Source of the DNA: Neorhodopirellula pilleata
GTDB lineage: Bacteria > Planctomycetota > Planctomycetia > Pirellulales > Pirellulaceae
NCBI RefSeq assembly: GCF_007859915.1
Contig: NZ_SJPM01000003.1
Location: 1-64,000 of the forward strand
Reading direction: 5' to 3'
Length of the DNA stretch: 64,000 nt
Part shown: positions 38,796-48,500 of the stretch, one piece after another
Position numbering within the stretch: position 1 is the first letter of the stretch
How the letters are laid out: each line of letters begins with the position of its first letter
The notes under the pieces: model-generated
What the model saw: only the letters and a program-made list of their open reading frames with translations
The model's database searches: none
What the model was told of the DNA's origin: nothing
Translations under genes and position numbers: made by a program

Positions 38796-40592
38796 TCATC
38801 GATCAAACAAGGCGCGGATCCAGTCGCCTCGGGTGACGGCGGATTCGGGAATCGGCAAGTCGTGTCGTTTTGCGATTTCAGACCAACGCTTGCGTAACTC
38901 GTCATCGAGCGTTTCGTTGAGCTTAGCAGCGTGTCCCGGAAAGGCCTCGTAGTATTGGCTGGTGATGTGCTTTCCGCGCGCACCAGGTTTCGCGGGGCCG
39001 GGTTCTAATTGGTGCAACCCACCCAGTCCGCCCCACCACTGCACGGCGATGAAATCGGCATCGCTCGGCGGCACATCGCTGACGTGAATCGTCGCGCCGC
39101 CATGCGACCAAATCCTTCTCTGCAACGCGACGACGTCAATTTCTTGAACGGCAAGGTTGCCATCGCATGCCATACTTGCGGCGTGACCGGCCGCGCCGCC
39201 GAGCGCCATCCAAATGGGTTCCAATCGGATCGCACAAAACCCCACATGACTGGCACTGCACGCGGTCGGCACGATCAAGTTGCGAAGTCGCTTCGGAACG
39301 ATGACGCCATAGGGAATCTGATACGGTGCCACACCTTTGTAAAATTCGCCGGTATGTCGCCCACCGATCATCGGTCCTTCGTGCCCGGTACCGTGACAGT
39401 TGTGACTGTACTCGCCGACCGCGATCGAATCGAGATGCAAGCGAGCTCGGGCGTCGCCCGGCGCGTACTCGGTGTCGACTTCGGTATAGATCTTCTGACC
39501 GACCATGCGGCGAGCTTCGCGAACATAGATCTGCTGCGGGATATGACCGGTGTCGGCAAACTCATCCCGGCAAAGACCCCACGTCGCAGCCTCCTTTCGA
39601 AACGCTTCAGGAAGTTCAGGATCGGTTTGAACAAAGTGAATCAATCCGAGTTGCCAGTCGAGGTGTTCGCGTTCAATCCGAAGCCGCGTTGGAAGGTCGC
39701 CTTCGGGATACTCGCGATTGTGACCGGGCATGGAAAGACGAACCAATCCATTGGAAACGTCATTGATGTCGCGTTTTCCGTTGGGCAAACTCGGCAGATG
39801 CGCTTTGAGAACAAACGGACTGCCCGGATAACCAAACGCCGAGCGAAATCGGCCCGATCGGACTAGCGGCACCAACGCCGTGTAATCCTTTCGATCATAG
39901 TTCTCGGGAACCGGTACGGGGATGCAGTTTTCCGGAACCTGGGTCATGCAGAGTCGATAGTTGTATCCTTGGACCTGATCATCAGCGTCTTGAGGCGCAA
40001 GCGATTCGCCGTACTCGGATCGGGCTTCGCGTCCGACGCGATAAGGCACTCCGGCCGCCGCGAGCAGATCGCCTTCGTACGTCGCGTCGATCATGATCCG
40101 GGAAGTGACCTCGATCGGATCGCCGTCGCGGTCCGAAAACGTCACGGCCGCAATGGATTGATCAGTGACGGTGACGCCGGCGAGACGATGGTCGGTCATG
40201 ATCTGGATCGAAGACTTCTCAGCGAGCATCTGTTCCAAGACGAGCAGATTGACCGACGGCTCGCCATGCGTCCCCCGCCAACAAGCGCGAACTTGTTCGG
40301 AGTCCCGACCATAGGTCGTCTCGTAGTGTTTCAGCACGCGTTGGCTGAACGCAAGGAAAGGACCTTCGAGCGCCTCGAAACAATGGAAATCCGAGTGAGA
40401 AAGGCCGTGAGTGACCATCCCGCCGATCCGGCCGGTCGGTTCGATCAACATCACGCTACGGTCGTTCTCCGCTGCGGCGAGCGCGGCGGCGATGCCCGGC
40501 GGAGTTGCTCCATAGATTAGGACGTCGGCCGCAGGCACGAACCCTCGCGGCGCAAGCAACAAGACAGCAAAGAACGTCAATCGAAACATCAT
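38796..40592 (-). CDS. Secreted FAD-dependent oxidoreductase
   Basis: The 598-residue protein has a signal peptide (about 1-21) directly followed by an FAD-binding fold: DVLIYGATPPGIAAALAAAE and a GRIGGMVTHGLSHSD motif. DATYEGDLLAAAGVPYRVGR, VREARRMVG and a PTACSASHVGFCAIRLEP segment near the end match FAD-dependent oxidoreductases common in planctomycete and verrucomicrobial genomes and often grouped with polysaccharide or sugar metabolism. The glycine-rich loop is GATPPG rather than GxGxxG, which is normal for this group. Substrate unknown. Location is periplasmic or extracytoplasmic. Confidence 0.87.
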   Translation of the reverse strand: MMFRLTFFAVLLLAPRGFVPAADVLIYGATPPGIAAALAAAENDRSVMLIEPTGRIGGMVTHGLSHSDFHCFEALEGPFLAFSQRVLKHYETTYGRDSEQVRACWRGTHGEPSVNLLVLEQMLAEKSSIQIMTDHRLAGVTVTDQSIAAVTFSDRDGDPIEVTSRIMIDATYEGDLLAAAGVPYRVGREARSEYGESLAPQDADDQVQGYNYRLCMTQVPENCIPVPVPENYDRKDYTALVPLVRSGRFRSAFGYPGSPFVLKAHLPSLPNGKRDINDVSNGLVRLSMPGHNREYPEGDLPTRLRIEREHLDWQLGLIHFVQTDPELPEAFRKEAATWGLCRDEFADTGHIPQQIYVREARRMVGQKIYTEVDTEYAPGDARARLHLDSIAVGEYSHNCHGTGHEGPMIGGRHTGEFYKGVAPYQIPYGVIVPKRLRNLIVPTACSASHVGFCAIRLEPIWMALGGAAGHAASMACDGNLAVQEIDVVALQRRIWSHGGATIHVSDVPPSDADFIAVQWWGGLGGLHQLEPGPAKPGARGKHITSQYYEAFPGHAAKLNETLDDELRKRWSEIAKRHDLPIPESAVTRGDWIRALFDR

Positions 40593-40755
40593 GGTGGTGG
40601 TACGCCTAACCCGCGAGCCTATTCAATGTATTGGATCTAAAATGGACAGTATCCCGATTGTCATGAACACACGCCTACTTTAGCACAAGAACTTCTTCTG
40701 CGACTCCTGTCGCTATCGGCGGTGCGTTTGAGTTTTTGAATCACGATCGATTCAT

Positions 40756-42423
40756 TCAACCGATCAACCACCCTATTCCCCCGGTCAGCAACACGTAATA
40801 GCCAAATGCCACTATCGTACGACGCAGCACCAAGCCTTCGTGGCCAAGGAGCCCCACTACGGCACAGGCGGCGACTACGTTGTGGACGCAGATCATGTTG
40901 CCCGCCGCGCCGCCGACGGCTTGCAACGCGACGCCCCACGTCGGGTCCGTTCCGATTTGCTGAGCCACGGTGAACTGAAACTCCGAAAACATCATGTTGC
41001 TAAACGTATTCGATCCGGCGACGAACGCGCCGAGCCCGCCGATCAACGGGGCGATCAGCGGCCATGCCGACCCTAATAAGTCGCCCGCACTGGTTGCCAA
41101 TACGATCGGCATCTTGGCCAACGAACCATCGCCACCATTATCCGAATGGATAAACACTTGCACCATCGGAACGGCAAACAGCAGCGGAACCGACGCCAAC
41201 GAAATCACACGAAAGCTTCGCTGCCAAGCGGCCCGCGCGTCGGCGACCGATACGCGATGCATGAAAACCGTCACCACGGACACGAGAACAAAAATCGTTC
41301 CAGGTAGATAGAGTGGCTCGATTCGAACGCTGACGGAGTCGCATCCGAAAATTTGATCGAAATCAAAACCGACCGACCGCATCGCATCCGTCAATGGCAT
41401 TACTAAACGCGTCGTCAATAAAAGAATCGCCACCATCAGATAGGGCGTCCAAGCCAACCAAGTCGGCAGGCGTCTCGAAACCTCTTGATTTTCGTTAAAG
41501 ACCACTTTTCCCTTCCAAGAATCCGGCCAAGTGTTCGACCGGGCAAACGTCCAAGATGGCTCATCGACCGGCAACATCCAACCGCGTTTAGCCGCCGTCG
41601 TGACAATCGCAAGACCCACCATCGCACCGATCAGCGAAGGAAACTCGGGGCCTAAGTACACAGCCGTCAATACATACGGCACCGTCATCGACAACGAAGA
41701 GAAAAGAGCAAACCGCCAAACTCGTAAACCTTCGACGAGGCTACGATTGGTACCAAACGATTTCGTCAACACGCAGACAATGAATAGAGGAATCAACAAT
41801 CCGGCCGCCGCATGTAGGATGGCAACCTTGATGGCGATGTGCTGTAACAGATGATCCCACGGCAACAGATCGTTCTGCGACGCAAAACGATTCACCGCTT
41901 CGGAACCCGATAAGCCTTTGTCCACACCGATCAAGATGGGTGTCCCCACCGCACCGAAAGACACCGGTGTACTTTGTATGATCATCCCGCACGTTACCGC
42001 TGCCAGCGGCGGGAAACCTAATCCGACCAGCAACGGCACGCACACCGCCGCCGGAGTCCCAAACCCGGCAGCCCCTTCAATGAATGATCCGAACAACCAC
42101 GCGATGATGATGACCTGCACGCGTGCGTCGTCGCTCACGTTGCTAAACGACGATCGAATCGTTCCCATCGCTCCGCTGGCGTTGAGAGTTTCCAGTAGTA
42201 AAATCGCGCCGAAGACGATGAACAACAAACTGATCGCGATCAACACCCCCTTCGCCCCCGCCGCCGCCACCTGGATCGGCGGCACACTCCAAACGGCCAG
42301 TGACAACGCAATCGTGACAATCAGGGCGACGGGCATTGCCTTCGACGCGGGCCAGCGCAGCCCGACAAGCAACACGCCGACAAGGATGATCGGGGATAAA
42401 GCAACAAGAGCCAACAGCGTCAC
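40756..42423 (-). CDS. lctP: L-lactate permease family transporter
   Basis: The 555-residue integral membrane protein belongs to the LctP/GlcA family, which imports L-lactate, D-lactate or glycolate with protons. About 13 hydrophobic segments run the whole length. The family signature [20 protein letters not shown] is present, as are [16 protein letters not shown] and, near the C-terminus, [19 protein letters not shown] and [16 protein letters not shown]. No lactate dehydrogenase gene is next to it, so the substrate is a family inference. It diverges from the glycerophosphodiesterase gene across 122 bases. Confidence 0.92.
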   Translation of the reverse strand: MTLLALVALSPIILVGVLLVGLRWPASKAMPVALIVTIALSLAVWSVPPIQVAAAGAKGVLIAISLLFIVFGAILLLETLNASGAMGTIRSSFSNVSDDARVQVIIIAWLFGSFIEGAAGFGTPAAVCVPLLVGLGFPPLAAVTCGMIIQSTPVSFGAVGTPILIGVDKGLSGSEAVNRFASQNDLLPWDHLLQHIAIKVAILHAAAGLLIPLFIVCVLTKSFGTNRSLVEGLRVWRFALFSSLSMTVPYVLTAVYLGPEFPSLIGAMVGLAIVTTAAKRGWMLPVDEPSWTFARSNTWPDSWKGKVVFNENQEVSRRLPTWLAWTPYLMVAILLLTTRLVMPLTDAMRSVGFDFDQIFGCDSVSVRIEPLYLPGTIFVLVSVVTVFMHRVSVADARAAWQRSFRVISLASVPLLFAVPMVQVFIHSDNGGDGSLAKMPIVLATSAGDLLGSAWPLIAPLIGGLGAFVAGSNTFSNMMFSEFQFTVAQQIGTDPTWGVALQAVGGAAGNMICVHNVVAACAVVGLLGHEGLVLRRTIVAFGYYVLLTGGIGWLIG

Positions 42424-42545
42424 TCCTAGTTCAGCGGAATCGCGATTCGTTCGCGCATGTCGTACGAAAGCATGTCATTCGGAAGCTCGGCGAGCTTCCG
42501 TACCCGATCGATCGCATCAAGATAACCTCGACCCCGATAAAAAAC

Positions 42546-43454
42546 ATGAATGAAACCTCTTCAATGCTTCGATGCAATGCAACGTTCTGGCTTTGTCTGA
42601 TAGCGGCCGGACCCGCCCAATGCCGATTCGCCCCCATCGTTGCCGAGGAAGCGACACCGCGAGCGAAGGAATTTCGCTCGTCACCCCTCGACGTGAAAAT
42701 CGCCGCTCACCGAGGTGGTTATGAAACCGATAAGGCTGACGACGCGCCGGAAAACTCGGTCGCCAATATCCTAGTTTGTCAGCAGAAGGGATACGCCCTC
42801 TATGAAACCGATATTCAACGAACGCGAGACGGACACTTCGTGATCGTGCACGACGAGACCATCGACCGCGAGACCAACGGAAGCGGAGCGGCCAGCGAAC
42901 AAGAACTATCCGACCTGAAGAAGTTACACAAACGATTCCATGACCAAAGCGTCTCGGAGCACCGGGTTGCGACTCTCGAAGAGTTTCTGATCGAGGGAAA
43001 GAACCGAGTCGTGTTCAAGGCAGACTTGAAGCCGGGGGTGACTCAGTTTTTCGATGAGATCATGAAGGTGGTCGCTCGCCACGACGCGTTGGATGGGATC
43101 ATTTTCCGAGTCCCCTATCGCGATGCCAAACTTTATGCCGATTATCGATCCGGGGGCGTCCCCTACCACCGCGACTTGCTGATGTTCATGGTCTCCAACA
43201 AAAAACAGGTGGACGAAATACAAGAACAATTCGATCCCTCCACGATTCAGGTCAACGTCAGCAAAAAGGATCCCGCCGACGCAAGAACGCTCGAACTGAT
43301 TCGATACGCGGTCGACAAAGGCATCACGGTCGAAACCCACGCCGAGGGAACCGAAGAAGATTGGAAAAAATTGATCGATGCGGGCGTCCGAATGTTTCAC
43401 ACCAGCAAGCCGAGTCGAGTAAAAACATTCCTCAAGCAATTGCGACACGACTGA
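42546..43454 (+). CDS. Secreted glycerophosphodiester phosphodiesterase
   Basis: The 302-residue enzyme hydrolyses glycerophosphodiesters to glycerol-3-phosphate and an alcohol. It has an N-terminal signal peptide (about 1-26). GDPD residues are present: His55-Arg56 in AAHRGG, Glu69 in APENS, Glu87 and Asp89 in YETDIQRTRDG, and His102 in IVHDETIDRETNG. The later TVETHAEGTEEDWKKLIDAG matches the barrel end. It is extracytoplasmic and probably scavenges phosphate or glycerol from phospholipid head groups. Confidence 0.9.
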   Translation: MNETSSMLRCNATFWLCLIAAGPAQCRFAPIVAEEATPRAKEFRSSPLDVKIAAHRGGYETDKADDAPENSVANILVCQQKGYALYETDIQRTRDGHFVIVHDETIDRETNGSGAASEQELSDLKKLHKRFHDQSVSEHRVATLEEFLIEGKNRVVFKADLKPGVTQFFDEIMKVVARHDALDGIIFRVPYRDAKLYADYRSGGVPYHRDLLMFMVSNKKQVDEIQEQFDPSTIQVNVSKKDPADARTLELIRYAVDKGITVETHAEGTEEDWKKLIDAGVRMFHTSKPSRVKTFLKQLRHD

Positions 43455-43486
43455 AGACGGTGAGGCTAGTGTCAATCGAGTTACGG

Positions 43487-43819
43487 CTAAACCGGATCGG
43501 GAATGATCTTTCCGGTTCGGTGATCGACACGGTGCAGGCGAGTGATTTCTGCCGTGGCAACATCGCCGGATTTCAACGAGACCAACCAGTAAGGATCATC
43601 CGGTACGTTCGCGGAAACCATCGCTCGGAGGATTTCAAGATCATGCACGCCGTTCTCGCTGTACAACTTGGCGTAGAAATCCTTTTCCCGGCGGATTCGC
43701 TCCCTGTCGAAGAACACTGCCGAACACTTCGTGCCCGGTGCGACATTGCCGAAGTGTTCAATCACAATCATGATTGCGGTCTTTTGATCCAGTTCTCGTC
43801 TTCTCATCCAGTACGTCAT
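43487..43819 (-). CDS. Small hypothetical protein
   Basis: The 110-residue product is charged and has no signal peptide or membrane segment. It includes MIVIEHFGNVAPGTKCSAVF, YAKLYSENGVHDLEILRAMV and a short beta-rich C-terminus. Codon use fits a real gene. It lies between the glycerophosphodiesterase gene and the cohesin-domain gene. I do not recognise a family. Confidence 0.55.
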   Translation of the reverse strand: MTYWMRRRELDQKTAIMIVIEHFGNVAPGTKCSAVFFDRERIRREKDFYAKLYSENGVHDLEILRAMVSANVPDDPYWLVSLKSGDVATAEITRLHRVDHRTGKIIPDPV

Positions 43820-43949
43820 CTTCCTGCCGTTAGCGCGGCAAACGAACGTCGGCTAGCCTTCGCAGTTCATTTTACGTCAATGCACGATCAAAAACCGCAA
43901 CACCCTCGTTCCAACCCGAGAACAGCCGGCTCAGCGCATCGACGCGAAC

Positions 43950-45122
43950 CTAAAACAGAATACTTTCGGTGTAGACGCGGTCGACCGATTCGGATGAAAA
44001 CTCGTCTCGACGTGGTGGCTGCCCAAACGAGTTGACCACCGATGTCGGCTGGATCATCAAAGCAGCGGTTGCTTCCTCGAGAGGCTCCGAGTTTGCCGTT
44101 TGGTTTGAAGTCTGCGAATCGTCAATGGACGGAGAAACGAATGACTCCGATGTCGACAATGAAGTCATCTCGGAGCTGGACGAGACGACAGATGTCGAGA
44201 GTACAGAAAGCGAAGCAACCGCTGATTCATTAGCATCAACATGGATACGGTCTAGCGTCTCGATCCAACCTTGCGAGCCGACCGGTCGAACCAACGTTGT
44301 CAGTAGTCGACCGTAAACGTACTCGGGGCGAAGACCGAGTTCTCGAAAGTTCTGGTCGCCTAAGCTTGCCTCTGTGGAAACCGTTACGGTAACGGTGTTG
44401 GTGCCGCCATCGAGATACGCGGCAGGTTGTTGCTCTGTGAGTGTGTAGGTACCCGTTGCCAGGTCGACAAACTCGAAGCTTCCATCTGCTTCAGTCACGG
44501 TCTGACGCTGGGCACCGGAGGCCTGATCGACGAGCGTGATCATCACACCTGAAATTCCTTCCTGCGAATCCGGAAGGGAATTCGTATTCGTGTCTGCGTA
44601 AACGAATCCGCCTATGCGGTTGGTTCCGCTGGCGGTCGATACGGTGATTAACCCATCTGTCGGGTCGAGGCCCACAATCGGCGCGGGCGCAGTGGCAATC
44701 TGCCCCTCGTTCAGGACGACCTCCGTCAAATCAATCGCGGCAGTCGTACCGACATCCACACCGGCTCGGATCGTGAAATTCAGTTCGACCAAACTGCCAG
44801 AACCACTGCCCAACGGGTTCGATGCCGCTACGAAAATGATGGCGGTTCCCGAAGCGTCATCCACGTTGGCGGTCACCTGGGTATCAGACGAACCGCTCCA
44901 AATCGAACCGGCAATGACACCCGCAGAAGTCAAATCCAATCGGCTGGTGTCATAAGAGAGTCGAATCTCGACCCCCCGAACCCCGGCGGCGGTGTCAATG
45001 TTGATCGGCGCCACAACGACTTGCGCCGGCGACCCTGACAGATTATCGGGGATATCTACCGCAGCGAGTAAACGGCGGCCCTCAAGGTTCTCGAGGACAA
45101 GTCGGCGGTTAGAAAATCGCAT
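43950..45122 (-). CDS. Surface protein with cohesin-like and SdrD-B-like domains
   Basis: The 390-residue protein begins RLVLENLEGRRLLAAV, the planctomycete surface-protein N-terminal motif. A cohesin-type domain follows (about 22-165: VVVAPINIDTAAGVRGVEIRL, AIIFVAASNPLGSGSGSL), then an SdrD-B-like beta domain (about 170-270: IGGFVYADTNTNSLPDSQEG, DGSFEFVDLATGTYTL). The last 100 residues are Ser/Thr-rich and disordered. It is divergent from the large dockerin/cadherin gene, and a non-covalent cohesin-dockerin contact between the two products is an attractive inference. No C-terminal anchor is visible. Confidence 0.82.
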   Translation of the reverse strand: MRFSNRRLVLENLEGRRLLAAVDIPDNLSGSPAQVVVAPINIDTAAGVRGVEIRLSYDTSRLDLTSAGVIAGSIWSGSSDTQVTANVDDASGTAIIFVAASNPLGSGSGSLVELNFTIRAGVDVGTTAAIDLTEVVLNEGQIATAPAPIVGLDPTDGLITVSTASGTNRIGGFVYADTNTNSLPDSQEGISGVMITLVDQASGAQRQTVTEADGSFEFVDLATGTYTLTEQQPAAYLDGGTNTVTVTVSTEASLGDQNFRELGLRPEYVYGRLLTTLVRPVGSQGWIETLDRIHVDANESAVASLSVLSTSVVSSSSEMTSLSTSESFVSPSIDDSQTSNQTANSEPLEEATAALMIQPTSVVNSFGQPPRRDEFSSESVDRVYTESILF

Positions 45123-45566
45123 GGAGTGATGATTTCGAGGCGAGGTATGACATTCTTACAATCCAATCTATCGGCACTTAGAAACCGATCGCTCTAGTTT
45201 GGTTCCCTTCCGATCCCTTACCCGATCGGCCAAAATCTCTATACCCCTGTTCATATTTCGTGGAAATTTGCCGAAAATAGGCAGTTCGGATGAACTGTTT
45301 TCTGAAACAAGCATCTGATCAATGTCCCGCGCGAAGAACCCATTGAGAGTCCATTTGAGAACTAGTCGGCCCGACAAGAAATAGAATCAATTCCCTCGCA
45401 ATAGGGGCGGATTGCTCACAAACCGCACAATGGGTGCGTTTGTCCGTGATTGCGAGTCTTGAATATGACTTCGTTTCTTTTTGCTTGGTACTTGCGCGGA
45501 CTCCGATTTAGATGAGTGTTCGACGAACTGTGATCGTCGTGATGGTTGCCCCCTAGGTATTGCTAC
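45123..45566. promoter_or_regulatory. Divergent intergenic region between two surface-protein genes
   Basis: The gap of about 440 bases separates the divergent cohesin and cadherin genes. No convincing gene was found; short minus-strand ORFs here lack conserved features. It is relatively AT-rich by eye and must carry both promoters. Confidence 0.4.
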
Positions 45567-48500
45567 ATGTTTCTGCGTCTTGTTGATCGATTTCGTAAAC
45601 GTTCCCGCTTCCTGTCCACCGCTGTTCGGTCGCCCAAACGAAAAGACCGAAAACTTCGATTGGAATCCCTCGAGGGCAGGCGTGTTTTGGCAACAGTAAC
45701 CGGATTTGAGCCAACGCCAAGTGGATTCCGAGTCGAACTGAGCGAACAAATCGCTTCGGATAACTTGAACCTCTATGACGTGCAGTCAGGAGCATTCGGC
45801 CCAGCGGACGTCACGCTCTCCGGTGCAGCTGGCGGTACCGTAAAGGGATCCTTGGTAGTCAACGGAAATGAACTGACGTTTTTGGCAACCGGCGGGGTGC
45901 TGCCCGCAGACACCTACACGGTGACCTTGCGAAGTGCCAATAATGCGATCGTTGACGCAGCCGATGGCGGACTTCTCGACGGCGAATTTAGTGGTAATTT
46001 CCCATCGGGAAACGGGACGCCCGGCGGTAATTTCGTGACAACGTTCTCGGTCGCGGCAGGCAATCAGTTGGTCATCGGCTTGCCGGACTTCGCTCGCGGT
46101 CCCACCCAACCGATTCAAGCTCCGGTCTCTGGCAGTGGAACGACGCTTCCGGAAGGTTTGCCGATCCAACTGAGTAATGCCCAAGGGGTGACCTCGGTGA
46201 CGATGGTGCTGAACTATGATCCCGCACTGATGAACTTGACTGCGGTAGAGCTAGGTAGTGACGCGCCCCAAGGTAGTCAGGTGCAAGCAAATCTCAGCAC
46301 GCCCGGCGTCGTGACGATTAGCTTCTTTAGTCTCCAGCCCATGGCAGCGGGTGCTGCCGACATCATCAATCTTGTCGCAACCGTCCCCGAAGACGCACCC
46401 TACGGTCAGTCGCAAGTGCTCCGTCTAAGCTCGCTCGACGTCAATGGAGGTGCGCTGACCGCCAGAGCGGACGACGCACTTCATTTGGTTGCCTTCCCAG
46501 GGGATGCCAACGCGAACCGTCGATACGATGCCGAGGATGCTCGTTTAATAGCGAGAGTCGGTGCGGGACTCGACTCCGGACTTGTCCTTCGCGAACCGAC
46601 CGCGGCCGCCTCATCGACGAACACCCGTCTGTATCCAACCATCGATCCTATGGTATTGGCGGACGTCACCGGCGTTGACGGAATCAGTCCGCTCGACGCG
46701 AGCGATATCCTGCGAAACGTCGTCGGACTCTCCACACCGAATCTCCCTGCTTTGCCGGACGCACAAGCCCCCACGGGCTTGACGCTTTCGAACAACTCGA
46801 TTGCTGAAAATCAGCCCTCCGGGACGACCATTGGTACGTTCACGACAAATGATCCCGATGCCGGAGATACGTTCACCTACTCATTGGTCAACGGTGAAGG
46901 GTCGACGGACAACGCTTCATTCACAATCAGTGGAAATACACTTCGGACCGCTTCCGTATTCGACTTCGATACCAAATCCAGCTATCGCATTCGCGTCCAA
47001 ACGACCGACTCGACCGGTCGAACGCTCCAAAGAAGCTTTACAATCTCAGTTACCGAGCTGAACACGGCCCCCACCGCGATCTCATTTTCGAATTCCTCGG
47101 TTGCCGAGAATGCCACAGTCGGAACCACCGTGGGAACGCTCACGTCAACAGACGCCAACGCGGGCGATACGTTCACCTACTCGTTGGTCTCCGGAACCGG
47201 TTCGACCGACAATGCGTCGTTCACGATCAGTGGCAATCAATTGCGAACCGCCACGACGTTGGATTTTGAAACCCAGCCGAGTTACTCCGTCCGAGTCCGC
47301 ACCACCGATGCCGGTGGACTGACGTTCGAACGAACCTTCACGATCACCGTGACCAATGTCAACGAGTCACCTTCGGCGATCGCGCTGAGCAGCACGACGC
47401 TCGAAAACAACGCGGCCTCGGGTACCGCCGTCGGCACGCTGACCACCACCGACGCCGATGCAGGTGACACGTTCACTTACACCTTGGTCGATGGTCAGGG
47501 TTCAACCGACAATACGTCCTTCGCCATTGACGGCGGTACGCTGGAAGCCGCCACCACGATTAACTTCGCTAGCCAGTCGTCGTACTCGGTCCGCGTCCGC
47601 AGCACCGATGCCGCCGGTTTGTTCACCGAACAGACCTTCACGATCACGCAGAGTACCACGAACACGGCCCCGACCGACCTCAGTCTATCAAGCACTTCGA
47701 TCGCCGAGAACGCCGCCGTCGGCACCACCGTGGGAACGTTGACATCGACCGACGCCAACGCGGGCGACACGTTCACCTACTCGTTGGTCTCCGGAACCGG
47801 TTCGACCGACAACGCGTCGTTCACGATCAGTGGCGATCAACTGCGAACCGCCACGACGTTGGATTTTGAAACCAAGTCGAGTTACTCCGTCCGAGTACGC
47901 ACCACCGATGCGGGCAACTTGACGTTCGAACGAACCTTCACGATCACCGTGACCAATGTTAACGAAGCGCCATCGGCGATCGCCTTGAGCAGCACGACGC
48001 TCGACAACAACGCGGCTTCGGGTACCGCCGTCGGCACGCTGACCACCACCGACGCCGATGCAGGTGACACGTTCACTTACACCTTGGTCGATGGTCAGGG
48101 TTCAACCGACAATACGTCCTTCGCCATTGACGGCGGTACGCTTGAAGCCGCCACCACGATTAACTTCGCTAGCCAGTCGTCGTACTCGGTCCGTGTCCGC
48201 AGCACCGACGCCGCCGGGTTGTCCACCGAGCAGACCTTCACGATTACGCCAAGCAACCCCGCCCCGACCGACCTCAGTCTTTCAAGCACTTCCATCGCCG
48301 AGAACGCAGCCGTCGGCACCACCGTGGGAACGCTTACGTCAACTGACGCCAACGCGGGCGACACGTTCACCTACTCGTTGGTCTCCGGAACCGGTTCGAC
48401 CGACAACGCGTCGTTCACGATCAGTGGCGATCAACTGCAAACCGCCACGACGTTGGATTTTGAAACCAAGCCGAGTTACTCCGTCCGAGTCCGCACCACC

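Noticed and set aside
45168..45377. Small minus-strand ORF between the cohesin and cadherin genes
   Set aside because: No family features, no clear ribosome-binding site, and it lies in the expected promoter region.
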